NCBI GenBank assembly: GCA_964484465.1
Contig: CAZAFL010000003.1
Coordinates: 62,001-126,000 of the forward strand
Length of the DNA: 64,000 nt
Direction: 5' to 3'
From: CAZAFL01 sp964484465
GTDB lineage: Bacteria > Bacteroidota > Ignavibacteria > UBA10030 > SZUA-254
Part shown: positions 16,917 through 24,741 of the stretch, piece after piece
How positions within the stretch are numbered: position 1 is the stretch's first letter
How the letters are laid out: every line of letters starts with the position of its first letter
The notes under the pieces: generated by a model
Seen by the model: only the letters and a program-made list of their open reading frames with translations
What the model was told of the DNA's origin: nothing
Database searches by the model: none
Program-made: the position numbers and the translations under genes

Positions 16917-19043
16917 TTATTTGAGATTTACAACAAGGTCTTCGTCGGTAACCTCCCACACTCCTGAAGCTATTTCCTCCTTCCCGCGCACCAGAACCCA
17001 TGACTCATCATAGGGCGATAATTGGGGATTTGCCTTTTCACTGAAGGGGGCGATCCAGCACATTGCACCCTGCGCAACAAATGGATTTTGAATCATCTGA
17101 ATCAATGTTAGTGAACTGTCCCCTACCAGCTCGCCATTGATCGGCAGGGAATCACCCCGGAAATTGAGAGGAAACTTGGCATGCCGGTCGGCGACGATGC
17201 GGTTTTCATTTTCTCTCCCATACAGAAAAACATTCTCGTTCTGCAAATCACCGAGCGTGACACTCGAGTCAGGTTTAATGATGGTTGCCCACCCTCCTTT
17301 TTCCATTTCTGCAGAATCTTTTCGCGCAAGGCTGTAGAGATAGTCGGAATGCAGGAGCGTACCCACAATCATCAACCCATCGGAGGGGTCACGCAAATCG
17401 CTTAACTTCGCGGGAATTTTTTGAATCTTCAGGATATCACCTTCGGGGTCAAGAATTGCACGCAGAGGCTTTTTGCTTACGCTGACCTCAAACGGGACGT
17501 CGTTGCGGTAAACATCGGCGCTATCGCCTCCAAGCCAAACGCGTGTTGTTGTCATTCCTGAAGATGTCTCGACGCCGATATCCGCAAACGTCGTGTACTT
17601 GTCATAACCTACAATACGGACACGCCCGCGAACAGTCCACACATTACCTGCGGGAATTGCCTTAACGTTATAGATTTTCAATCTTGGAAGGCCGCGCCGT
17701 CTGACCCATTGATCAAAAAACCAGTTCAGCTTCTTTCCCGATAATTCTTCTGCTACATGCTGAAAGTCGTTCAGTGTGGCATCCTTCAGCGCAAAGCGTA
17801 CTGCATATTCATGATACAATTGTATAAACAGGCTGTCTCCGAGAATTCGTCTGAGCATGTTATGAACGTAGGATGCTTTGAGGTAATGTGTCGGGATCGA
17901 CCGCATATCCACTTGTCCCTGAAGCGGGAGGTCATTCTGCTTAAGAACATGAGTAAGCAATGGCCTGAGCAACGGATGACGGCTAAGGGAATCGCGCTGG
18001 CTTGCGTTTCCACTCGCTTCACCGAAGAGGCGCGCCGAATATTCACACATCCCTTCTGAAAGCAGCGGAAGGTCTGCCTTCTCAAGAAAAACTGTAAGAG
18101 GCCACCACTGATGCGCAATCTCGTGCGGAAGAATTGTCTGAACCTGGTTGAACCGATCGTCGGTTGTCAATGCAAGGCGTTTCACCATTATAAACGACGG
18201 CGACGCGATGGCAAGAACATTCCTTCCGGCAACCCAATCTTCCACTTCAACAACATCCAGTTTCGGAAATCTGTAAGGAGAAAAGATCTTGCTGTAGAAA
18301 TCAAGCACATGTTCCGCAAGTGAAGAAACCTTCATCGCAGAACCTGAATCGTTATCAATGAGATGCACGGAAACGGGATGGACGTGGTCGCTATTGGTGT
18401 AGTCGTGAAATACTCCGGCACATATCCAGCCAATTGTGGAGAGTGGTTGACGGGATTCCCAAACGTACGTCGTAGAATCCCTTGACGAATCAGATTCGAC
18501 CAGGCGTCCGGCGGCAACTGCCTGCCACTGTTTCGGCACGACGATATTCAACCGGACGAATCGAAGTAATCTTGAAGTTTCCGGGAAGAGCTCATCTTCT
18601 TGCAGCACCGCTCCTTCAGGCGTCAGACGAGTAACGTCGGAAAAGAACGCAAGCGTTCCTGAATAGTTTACCACCAGCTGAAATTGAGAATCGGCGGGGG
18701 CATCGGTCAGCGTAAGATTGTTACCCTCTCTCCTGTAATCTTTTTTTTTGCCGTTGAGAAAGAACTGATGAATATTGTAGTAGGGCAAAAATATAAGCGT
18801 CAGGTCCTCCCTCTGCTTTCCATGCCGCGCTATCGTTATTGTATCTGTACAGGAAATTTCATTCGATTGCGGATACAGTTGCAATCGTGCCGACTGCGAG
18901 ACAATTTCATAACTCTGTCCAGAATGAGATTGTCCAAATCCGCGTGTTAAAAATAAGAAAGATGCGATCCAAATGAGGATCAACCTCTGTGAACACAGGG
19001 ACTCTGAATGCCACGCACTAAGTAATTTCCACACATTCAACAT
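16917..19043 (-). CDS. Exported M1-like zinc metallopeptidase
   Basis: About 708 residues from the ATG at 19043; a TTG five codons earlier is also in frame. The N-terminal hydrophobic segment 'LILIWIASFLFLTRGFGQ' predicts export. An M1-type beta-sandwich (about 45-230) precedes the gluzincin core with 'HEIAHQWW', then Glu in 'SEGMCEYSA' exactly 18 residues after the second His: a complete HExxH-18-E zinc site. 'KASYVHNMLRRILGDSLF' matches the helical region of M1 enzymes. The C-terminal 150-200 residues ('NVFLYGRENENRIVADRHA') resemble an alpha/beta accessory domain found behind some secreted peptidases. It lies 40 bases after the membrane-protein gene in the same direction. Confidence 0.85.
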   Translation of the reverse strand: MLNVWKLLSAWHSESLCSQRLILIWIASFLFLTRGFGQSHSGQSYEIVSQSARLQLYPQSNEISCTDTITIARHGKQREDLTLIFLPYYNIHQFFLNGKKKDYRREGNNLTLTDAPADSQFQLVVNYSGTLAFFSDVTRLTPEGAVLQEDELFPETSRLLRFVRLNIVVPKQWQAVAAGRLVESDSSRDSTTYVWESRQPLSTIGWICAGVFHDYTNSDHVHPVSVHLIDNDSGSAMKVSSLAEHVLDFYSKIFSPYRFPKLDVVEVEDWVAGRNVLAIASPSFIMVKRLALTTDDRFNQVQTILPHEIAHQWWPLTVFLEKADLPLLSEGMCEYSARLFGEASGNASQRDSLSRHPLLRPLLTHVLKQNDLPLQGQVDMRSIPTHYLKASYVHNMLRRILGDSLFIQLYHEYAVRFALKDATLNDFQHVAEELSGKKLNWFFDQWVRRRGLPRLKIYNVKAIPAGNVWTVRGRVRIVGYDKYTTFADIGVETSSGMTTTRVWLGGDSADVYRNDVPFEVSVSKKPLRAILDPEGDILKIQKIPAKLSDLRDPSDGLMIVGTLLHSDYLYSLARKDSAEMEKGGWATIIKPDSSVTLGDLQNENVFLYGRENENRIVADRHAKFPLNFRGDSLPINGELVGDSSLTLIQMIQNPFVAQGAMCWIAPFSEKANPQLSPYDESWVLVRGKEEIASGVWEVTDEDLVVNLK

Positions 19044-19061
19044 TTTATATTGAAGCAATTC

Positions 19062-19081
19062 GCACGGTGTTCAAACCGTGC
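19062..19081. repeat. Perfect inverted repeat in the peptidase upstream gap
   Basis: GCACGGT (19062-19068) and ACCGTGC (19075-19081) with a 6-base loop, between the stop of the membrane-protein gene and the start of the M1-like gene. No T-run follows on either strand, so it is not a standard intrinsic terminator. It could be an mRNA processing or stabilising hairpin, or an operator. Confidence 0.5.
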
Positions 19082-19083
19082 AG

Positions 19084-19605
19084 TTATGATGGCCTGGGCA
19101 TCGGCGGCGTGGGCATCACCTGATGTTTCGGTTTGTAAACACCATAGCCTATGAGACCGCCCAGCAATCCGAAAATCGTATAGAGAAGCATGCTCCCAAA
19201 TAATCGCATTGCCATCATCATCGGGGAAACGGTCATGTTCACAGAATCCTCAAGCATCTTTCGATACTCTTCCGGCATTTCTATGTTCATGTTCCTTATA
19301 ATGTCAAGGATAAATTCTCCCATGACATTCCCGAACATGCTAATAAAAATTGCGGAAAGAAATGTGCCCACCACTGCACCCACCATCCCGGCGAGCGCCC
19401 CAACGCCCATACAATCTCCAGCAGTAAATGGCGGCGTATCCGGAGTGAAATTATTTTTATAAAAAAACACTGCAAGAACTCCACCAAGAAGAATGCCCGC
19501 ACAACAGAGACAATTTAATAAACTGAGGAATGGGACTGTGGATATTATTGCCATCACAATACCCCCATAGAGAGCTGGGATAAATTTTCCCGGTTTCGAA
19601 TTCAT
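19084..19605 (-). CDS. Gly-rich integral membrane protein of unknown function
   Basis: 173 residues with four likely membrane segments (about 10-30, 33-50, 66-90 and 133-160). Glycine-rich helices include 'GVGALAGMVGAVVGTFLS' and 'IFGLLGGLIGYGVY'. An amphipathic, charged, Met-rich loop (about 100-125, 'MPEEYRKMLEDSVN') separates the halves, and the tail is Pro-rich (MPTPPMPRP). I do not recognise a named family with confidence; similar DUF-type membrane proteins occur in Bacteroidota-related genomes. Its start overlaps the stop of the DUF2085 gene by four bases (ATGA), so the two are translationally coupled. Confidence 0.75.
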   Translation of the reverse strand: MNSKPGKFIPALYGGIVMAIISTVPFLSLLNCLCCAGILLGGVLAVFFYKNNFTPDTPPFTAGDCMGVGALAGMVGAVVGTFLSAIFISMFGNVMGEFILDIIRNMNIEMPEEYRKMLEDSVNMTVSPMMMAMRLFGSMLLYTIFGLLGGLIGYGVYKPKHQVMPTPPMPRPS

Positions 19606-20096
19606 GAAGAACTCCTTATGTTGTTAGACATTCGATGGAGGATTTCTGAACAACCTTCTGTGAATATCGGCGTGATGATCAACGCTGCAACGACGCCAAA
19701 GAACCCCCCGGTCGATAATCGGGCGTACATATCGCTCCCATGGATCGCAAATGTATCCAGTGTAACATCCACCGCCATAGGTAATACGGCAATTACCATC
19801 CACAATCGTATAGAAGAAATTTTCTTATGTGAGAATATGGGAATACAAAGAACTCCCGCAAGAAACCCGAAATAAATTGCCGTACACCGGCAACAAACAG
19901 CGAGCTTGCAGCCATTGATGTGCAGTGATCTTGAATCGTATTGATGACAGACTAAAGAATAGATTCGATATATCTGGCCGGAAACAGATGCGGGGAGGAG
20001 ATAAAATGATGCAGACAGTGGCGGAAGAACGAGTACCATGCACCACAACGATGTACTCACAACGAGAATTATGTAGGGCAGTGAACGCTTCATCAT
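19602..20096 (-). CDS. DUF2085 family membrane protein
   Basis: About 164 residues from ATG at 20096 (a second ATG follows at 20093; the open frame reaches a TTG at 20114). The DUF2085 signature is clear: 'VCHQYDSRSLHINGCKLAVC' followed by 'CRCTAIYFGFLAG', i.e. the C-H-Q, R and C-x-R-C-x-x-I-Y-x-G elements. Four or more membrane segments. The clustered Cys and His suggest metal or redox chemistry at the membrane, but the family has no established function. It is the first gene of a minus-strand run with the Gly-rich membrane protein and the M1-like peptidase. Confidence 0.85.
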   Translation of the reverse strand: MMKRSLPYIILVVSTSLWCMVLVLPPLSASFYLLPASVSGQIYRIYSLVCHQYDSRSLHINGCKLAVCCRCTAIYFGFLAGVLCIPIFSHKKISSIRLWMVIAVLPMAVDVTLDTFAIHGSDMYARLSTGGFFGVVAALIITPIFTEGCSEILHRMSNNIRSSS

Positions 20097-20112
20097 GGAA
20101 AAAAGCTGAATC

Positions 20113-20141
20113 AAATTAGGGGAAAAAAATCACAGAATCAA
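20113..20141 (-). promoter_or_regulatory. Promoter of the DUF2085-membrane protein-peptidase run
   Basis: On the minus strand TTGATT (20141-20136), 17-base spacer, TAATTT (20118-20113). Predicted start is near 20106, about 10 bases before the ATG at 20096. It stands 10 bases from the divergent speB promoter. Confidence 0.45.
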
Positions 20142-20151
20142 GAATCGAAAA

Positions 20152-20180
20152 TTGCTTTTCGATCTGCAATCCCCTATATT
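20152..20180 (+). promoter_or_regulatory. Promoter of the agmatinase gene
   Basis: TTGCTT (20152-20157), 17-base spacer, TATATT (20175-20180). The leader to the ATG at 20229 is about 42 bases. Confidence 0.6.
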
Positions 20181-20228
20181 TTTTACCGTTTTCCTGGATT
20201 CGTAACTATTCATTGACATCAATAACCT

Positions 20229-21131
20229 ATGCAAAACACTCTCGGCATCACATCAAATTTCCTGGGCATGGAAAAGGAATTCTCCTCCTACAAAAACTCC
20301 CGTGTAGCTATCCTCCCCATACCGTATGAGCGAACCGTCAGTTACGGAGGAGGAACAAAACTTGGTCCCGATGCAATCCTCGAAGCCTCCCATTATGTCG
20401 AATTTTACGACGAAGAGACCGGGCGGGAAGTCCACAGGGAACTCGGCATCGCGACGCTCCCTCCCCTTTCTTTTTCGAAAAAAAGGGATGAGCAGGCTCT
20501 TGAGCTGATATACGAGAAAGTCTCGGCATTGTTGAGTGACAAAAAATTTGTCATTTCCCTTGGGGGAGAGCATACTATTTCCCAGGCAACGATTGCAGCA
20601 CACGCGGAGCATTACCGCAACCTTTCAATTCTGCAAATCGACGCGCATTCGGACCTGCGGATGGAATATCAGGGAAGTAAATTCAGTCATGCATCGGTCA
20701 TGGCACGGGTGTGCGAATTCATCGACCCGCGCCGCGTCGTGCAGGTGGGCATCAGAGCACAATGCATCGAAGAGGCGAAGTATATTCGTTCGAAGGGAAT
20801 AACAACATTATACGCCCATGAGATTCGGGAAGGAAAGTATGCCAAAGTGTTAAAGCTCTGGCAGGATTACGTCGTCGATAGATTGAGCGACCATGTGTAC
20901 GTTACTTTCGACGTCGATGGGCTCGACCCGTCAATTATGCCCGCTACAGGGACACCCGAACCAAACGGACTTTTCTGGCACGAGACAATGCTCCTCCTCC
21001 GCAAATTGGGAGCCAAAAAAAATGTTGTCGGATGCGACGTCGTCGAGCTGGCGCCGATGAAAGGACTTCACCATCCCGACCTGACAGCTGCGAAACTTGT
21101 CTCAAAGATGCTTAATTATTTTCTCCACTAG
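20229..21131 (+). CDS. speB: Agmatinase
   Basis: 300-residue ureohydrolase that converts agmatine to putrescine and urea, feeding polyamine synthesis. The binuclear manganese site is complete: 'GGEHTISQ' (His), 'IDAHSDLRMEYQGSKFSHAS' (Asp, His, Asp) and 'FDVDGLDPSIMPATGTPEPN' (Asp and the substrate Glu region). The length and 'GGGTKLGPDAILEAS' near residue 40 favour agmatinase over arginase. It is a single gene with its own promoter. It gains context from the deoxyhypusine-synthase-like gene at 49184-50140, whose family acts on polyamines, although the two are not linked. Confidence 0.92.
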   Translation: MQNTLGITSNFLGMEKEFSSYKNSRVAILPIPYERTVSYGGGTKLGPDAILEASHYVEFYDEETGREVHRELGIATLPPLSFSKKRDEQALELIYEKVSALLSDKKFVISLGGEHTISQATIAAHAEHYRNLSILQIDAHSDLRMEYQGSKFSHASVMARVCEFIDPRRVVQVGIRAQCIEEAKYIRSKGITTLYAHEIREGKYAKVLKLWQDYVVDRLSDHVYVTFDVDGLDPSIMPATGTPEPNGLFWHETMLLLRKLGAKKNVVGCDVVELAPMKGLHHPDLTAAKLVSKMLNYFLH

Positions 21132-21184
21132 TACCGGCCTCCGATTCTAATACAACGTTCTGTCGCTTTTCTTTCCCACACCGA

Positions 21185-21213
21185 TTGATTTTCCCGATTT
21201 TTTTCGGTATGTT
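21185..21213 (+). promoter_or_regulatory. Promoter of the M49 peptidase gene
   Basis: TTGATT (21185-21190), 17-base spacer, TATGTT (21208-21213). The leader is about 85 bases and ends in an AAGGA site before the ATG at 21305. Confidence 0.5.
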
Positions 21214-21304
21214 TCCACATCATTATTCAGCATCGCACCGGGTTATCAGAAAATTCTTCACGTTCCTCAAGACATTTCTTTTTCAACAATGAAAAGGATC
21301 CACA

Positions 21305-23374
21305 ATGAGCAATCTGAAATACGCAGGAGTATTCCTCAGCATGATACTGCTCTCCGCATGTGCAAAAAAAGAAACTAACATGCAGGAAGAGCGAAAGTAT
21401 TCTCTTGAACGCGTCGGACCTGCAAAAGTTGTCCAGCTCTATGCCGATGGCTTTGATCAGCTGACGCTTAAAGAAAAAACCTTCTGTTACTACCTTTCTC
21501 TTGCTGCAATAGCCGGGAGGGACATCGCAATCGACCAGCACCATCCCAACGCACTCGAAGTCAGGGATTTACTTGAACAGGTATACACACATCCACAGGG
21601 TATCGATTCGACCGTTCTTCCGAAAATCACTTCGTACCTTAAGCTGTTTTGGATTAATAACGGTTTCTATGATAATCTGACATCGAAGAAATTCATTCCA
21701 GGATGTACACCGGAGGAATTCAATGCCGCATGCAATATTGCAATGAAGAACAATGCCTCACTGACCTCCAACGGGGAATCTCTTGATGCAAAACTTGCCA
21801 GGTTAAAAAATATCATCTTTGACTCCTCCTTCGAACCTTCAATGACGGACAAAACGCCGGGGGACGACTGGATTCAGGGGAGCGCCGTTAATTTCTACGG
21901 AAAAAACCTTACGTATAAGGAAGTCGAACAATGGGCGAAAGCCGGTAAAGAGAAAAATCCGTTGAACTCTAAAGTCGTAAAGGAAAACAAGAACATTGTT
22001 GAAAAAGTATGGCGTGCCGGCGGAGAAGGTGTTGAACCGGGTCTGTATGCCGACGATTTGAATGCAGTCATCAAATGCCTCGAAACGGCAATTCCGTTTG
22101 CCGCAGACGACCACCAGGCAGAAACAATTCGACTGCTTATTAAATATCTGAAAACCGGTCGTATCGATGACTTCCGCGCCTATAATATTCACTGGGTCAA
22201 AGATCCCTCATCCGTTGATTTTATTCTTGGTTTCATCGAGGTGTATCTCGACCCTCGCGGACAAAAAGCAGAGTGGGAAGCTTCTGCTTTTTACACCGAC
22301 CCCGAACAGACAAAAATGATGCAGCGCCTTGCAACTTTTGCTCAATACTTTGAGGACAAAGCCCCGTGGAGCAATGAGTTCAAAAAGAAAATCGAACGTT
22401 CCCCGCTTGCAAATGTCATCAATGTATTTACCGAAACGGGAGGGACAGGACCGGTCTCCCCTATCGGCATTAATCTTCCGAATGAACAGGCGATCCGGCA
22501 ACAATACGGCAGCAAGAGTGTGTTATTGCATAACGTGGTTGAGGCAGGCGATAAATCGAATGGAAGACAACTGCTCCTTGAATTTGCATACGACCAGGAT
22601 GAAATAGACAATCAGGATAAGTACGGTTCGAAAGCCGACAATCTCCACACCGCAATGCACGAAGTAATCGGACACGGCTCCGGAAAAGTGAGTGATAAAC
22701 TCGGAGGGAAAGACCCGTCATCGTTTCTTCCCGGCTATTATAGCACGCTCGAAGAAGCACGCGCCGACCTTGTTGCCCTGTGGAATGCCTGGGATGATAA
22801 ACTCGTGGATATAGGCATCGCAGCCGACAAATCGGAAGCAAGGAAAATCGGCGAGACTATGTACCAACAGGTAATCCGTGTCGGGTTGACTCAGCTTCGG
22901 CGCATCGGGTCGAATACTCAGCTCGAAGAAGACCATATGAAAAACCGCCAGTTGATTGCGTACTATATCATGCAAAACTCCGACGCTGTAAAAGTCGAAA
23001 AGAAAAATGGAAAAACTTACTATCATATTATTGATTACGAAAAAGCCCATGAAGCGACTGGTAAACTACTTGCAGAGATCATGCGGATCAAAGCTGAGGG
23101 AGATTTACCCGCTATTAAAGAGCTGGTAGATAAGTACGGTTTAAAGGTGGATGTGCCCCTGCGTGACGAAGTACAGGATCGGATAAAAAAACTCGACATT
23201 GCCGCATATAACGGACTGGTGATGCCGGAACTAGAACCGCTAATGGATCCTGAAGGAAAAATCACCGATGTAAAAGTAACCTATCCGCTCGACCTTGCGA
23301 AACAAATGCTTAAGTATTCCGCCTTTACACGTGCCGCCAAGTCGGGGCTAAAAAATCAGGTCGCTGTGAAATAA
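21305..23374 (+). CDS. Dipeptidyl-peptidase III family (M49) lipoprotein
   Basis: 689 residues. The N-terminus is a lipoprotein signal ending LLSAC (Cys near residue 19). The zinc site is the family-specific six-residue motif in 'HEVIGHGSGK' (H-E-V-I-G-H), followed by the second Glu motif 'EEARADLVALW'. Also typical are 'ETGGTGPVSPIGINLPNE' and 'RKIGETMYQQVIRVGLTQL'. M49 enzymes remove dipeptides from the N-terminus of oligopeptides; the lipid anchor puts this one in the periplasm or on the surface. The phosphofructokinase gene follows 42 bases downstream, with no terminator visible between them. Confidence 0.93.
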   Translation: MSNLKYAGVFLSMILLSACAKKETNMQEERKYSLERVGPAKVVQLYADGFDQLTLKEKTFCYYLSLAAIAGRDIAIDQHHPNALEVRDLLEQVYTHPQGIDSTVLPKITSYLKLFWINNGFYDNLTSKKFIPGCTPEEFNAACNIAMKNNASLTSNGESLDAKLARLKNIIFDSSFEPSMTDKTPGDDWIQGSAVNFYGKNLTYKEVEQWAKAGKEKNPLNSKVVKENKNIVEKVWRAGGEGVEPGLYADDLNAVIKCLETAIPFAADDHQAETIRLLIKYLKTGRIDDFRAYNIHWVKDPSSVDFILGFIEVYLDPRGQKAEWEASAFYTDPEQTKMMQRLATFAQYFEDKAPWSNEFKKKIERSPLANVINVFTETGGTGPVSPIGINLPNEQAIRQQYGSKSVLLHNVVEAGDKSNGRQLLLEFAYDQDEIDNQDKYGSKADNLHTAMHEVIGHGSGKVSDKLGGKDPSSFLPGYYSTLEEARADLVALWNAWDDKLVDIGIAADKSEARKIGETMYQQVIRVGLTQLRRIGSNTQLEEDHMKNRQLIAYYIMQNSDAVKVEKKNGKTYYHIIDYEKAHEATGKLLAEIMRIKAEGDLPAIKELVDKYGLKVDVPLRDEVQDRIKKLDIAAYNGLVMPELEPLMDPEGKITDVKVTYPLDLAKQMLKYSAFTRAAKSGLKNQVAVK

Positions 23375-23416
23375 CGGTTACGTCCTCTTCATTTAACAAG
23401 AATACAATAGCGGCAA

Positions 23417-24574
23417 ATGAAAATAGGAATATTAACGGGGGGCGGTGATGTCCCAGGTCTAAATCCATGCATAAAGGCGTCGGTGTACCGGGCAATCGAG
23501 GAAGGACACGAGATATTCGGCATCCGCCGCGGATGGGGAGGTCTGCTTCAGTTCAATCCGGAGGATAAACAAGAGCAGGCAGAGCATGTTATCCAGCTGA
23601 CACGGGCAAACACACGGACAATAGACCGGACCGGCGGCACATATCTGCACACTTCCCGGTCAAACCCAAGTAAGGTGAAACCAAAAGAATTACCAAAATT
23701 TCTCCAGTCATCAAACATTCATTTTAATAACGATGCAGCGATTGACTGTACCGAACATGTGCTTCGCGTTTTAGAACATTTGAAACTTAATGCACTCATT
23801 GCAATCGGAGGCGACGATACGTTAAGTTATGCAGTTCGGCTTCACAAAGAAGGATTTCCAGTCGTTTGTATCCCCAAAACGATGGATAATGACGTTCATG
23901 GGACAGACTACTGTATCGGGTTTTCGACGGCTGTAACACGCAGTGTAGAATTCATTCACGCGTTACGGACTCCAACAGGCTCTCACGAGCGTATCGCAGT
24001 GGTGGAATTATTCGGCAGATACTCCGGCGAAACATCGCTTATCAGTGCTTACCTTGCAGGAGTTGATCGTGCTATCATTTCGGAAGTCGATTTTGACGTA
24101 GAAAAGGTAGTAAAGTTATTGGTCGATGACCGGAACAACAACCCGAGCCGTTACGCTATCATGACAATTTCCGAAGGCGCGAAACCGATCGGCGGAGAAA
24201 TGGTGATGAGCGGCGAAGCGGATGCATACGGACATAAAAAGCTTGGGGGGATCGGAGATTACGTGGCCCACGAAATTGAAAGGCGTTCGGGAGTCCGTAC
24301 CGTATTTCAGCAGCTCGCGTACCTGATGCGCAGCGGCGCTCCGGATGCGCTCGACCTAATGGTATCGACAAGTTACGGATATTTAGCAACCGACCTTTTG
24401 CTAAAAAAACAATCCGGCAGGATGGTCGCATTACGTGACGGAAAGTATACTACTGTATCCGCTAATCTTATTACTGAAGGAAAGAAACGTGTCGACGTCG
24501 ATGAACTGTATGACGTTGAACACTACCGGCCGAAAGTAGCACACCTGCTCGGCAAGCCGATGTTTCTATACTAA
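23417..24574 (+). CDS. 6-phosphofructokinase, probably pyrophosphate-dependent
   Basis: 385-residue PfkA-family enzyme, phosphorylating fructose 6-phosphate in glycolysis. The N-terminus 'MKIGILTGGGDVPGLNP' forms the phosphoryl-donor loop. The donor-deciding positions are Asp134 in 'AIGGDDTLSY' and Lys154 in 'IPKTMDND'. ATP enzymes such as E. coli PfkA have Gly at both (104 and 124), whereas PPi enzymes have Asp and Lys. Catalytic Asp157 is present. 'MDNDVHGTDYCIGFSTAV' and the fructose-6-phosphate region 'GRYSGETSLISAYLAG' are normal for the family. The length fits the longer non-allosteric branch. That PPi is the donor is inferred from these two residues only. Confidence 0.88.
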   Translation: MKIGILTGGGDVPGLNPCIKASVYRAIEEGHEIFGIRRGWGGLLQFNPEDKQEQAEHVIQLTRANTRTIDRTGGTYLHTSRSNPSKVKPKELPKFLQSSNIHFNNDAAIDCTEHVLRVLEHLKLNALIAIGGDDTLSYAVRLHKEGFPVVCIPKTMDNDVHGTDYCIGFSTAVTRSVEFIHALRTPTGSHERIAVVELFGRYSGETSLISAYLAGVDRAIISEVDFDVEKVVKLLVDDRNNNPSRYAIMTISEGAKPIGGEMVMSGEADAYGHKKLGGIGDYVAHEIERRSGVRTVFQQLAYLMRSGAPDALDLMVSTSYGYLATDLLLKKQSGRMVALRDGKYTTVSANLITEGKKRVDVDELYDVEHYRPKVAHLLGKPMFLY

Positions 24575-24741
24575 AGCCTCGTAAGCCCTGCATAGTTGTG
24601 ACCGGTCGCCTTCCGTCTGGCGGAAACTTTCATAAGATTTTATTCATTCTTACCAAAAATTGATTTTAACCCATTTTTTCCTCAAATTCATATAATCTTT
24701 TCTCGTCTACTTAAAATTTTATTTCTTCCGTACTCGACCAA

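Noticed and set aside
24590..24640. Hairpin-like TTCCG/CGGAA after the phosphofructokinase gene
   Set aside because: Short stem and no T-run; not a credible terminator.
24660..24696. MutS promoter from TTGATT and TATAAT
   Set aside because: The spacing is 25 bases, far too long; no -35 at a proper distance from the TATAAT.
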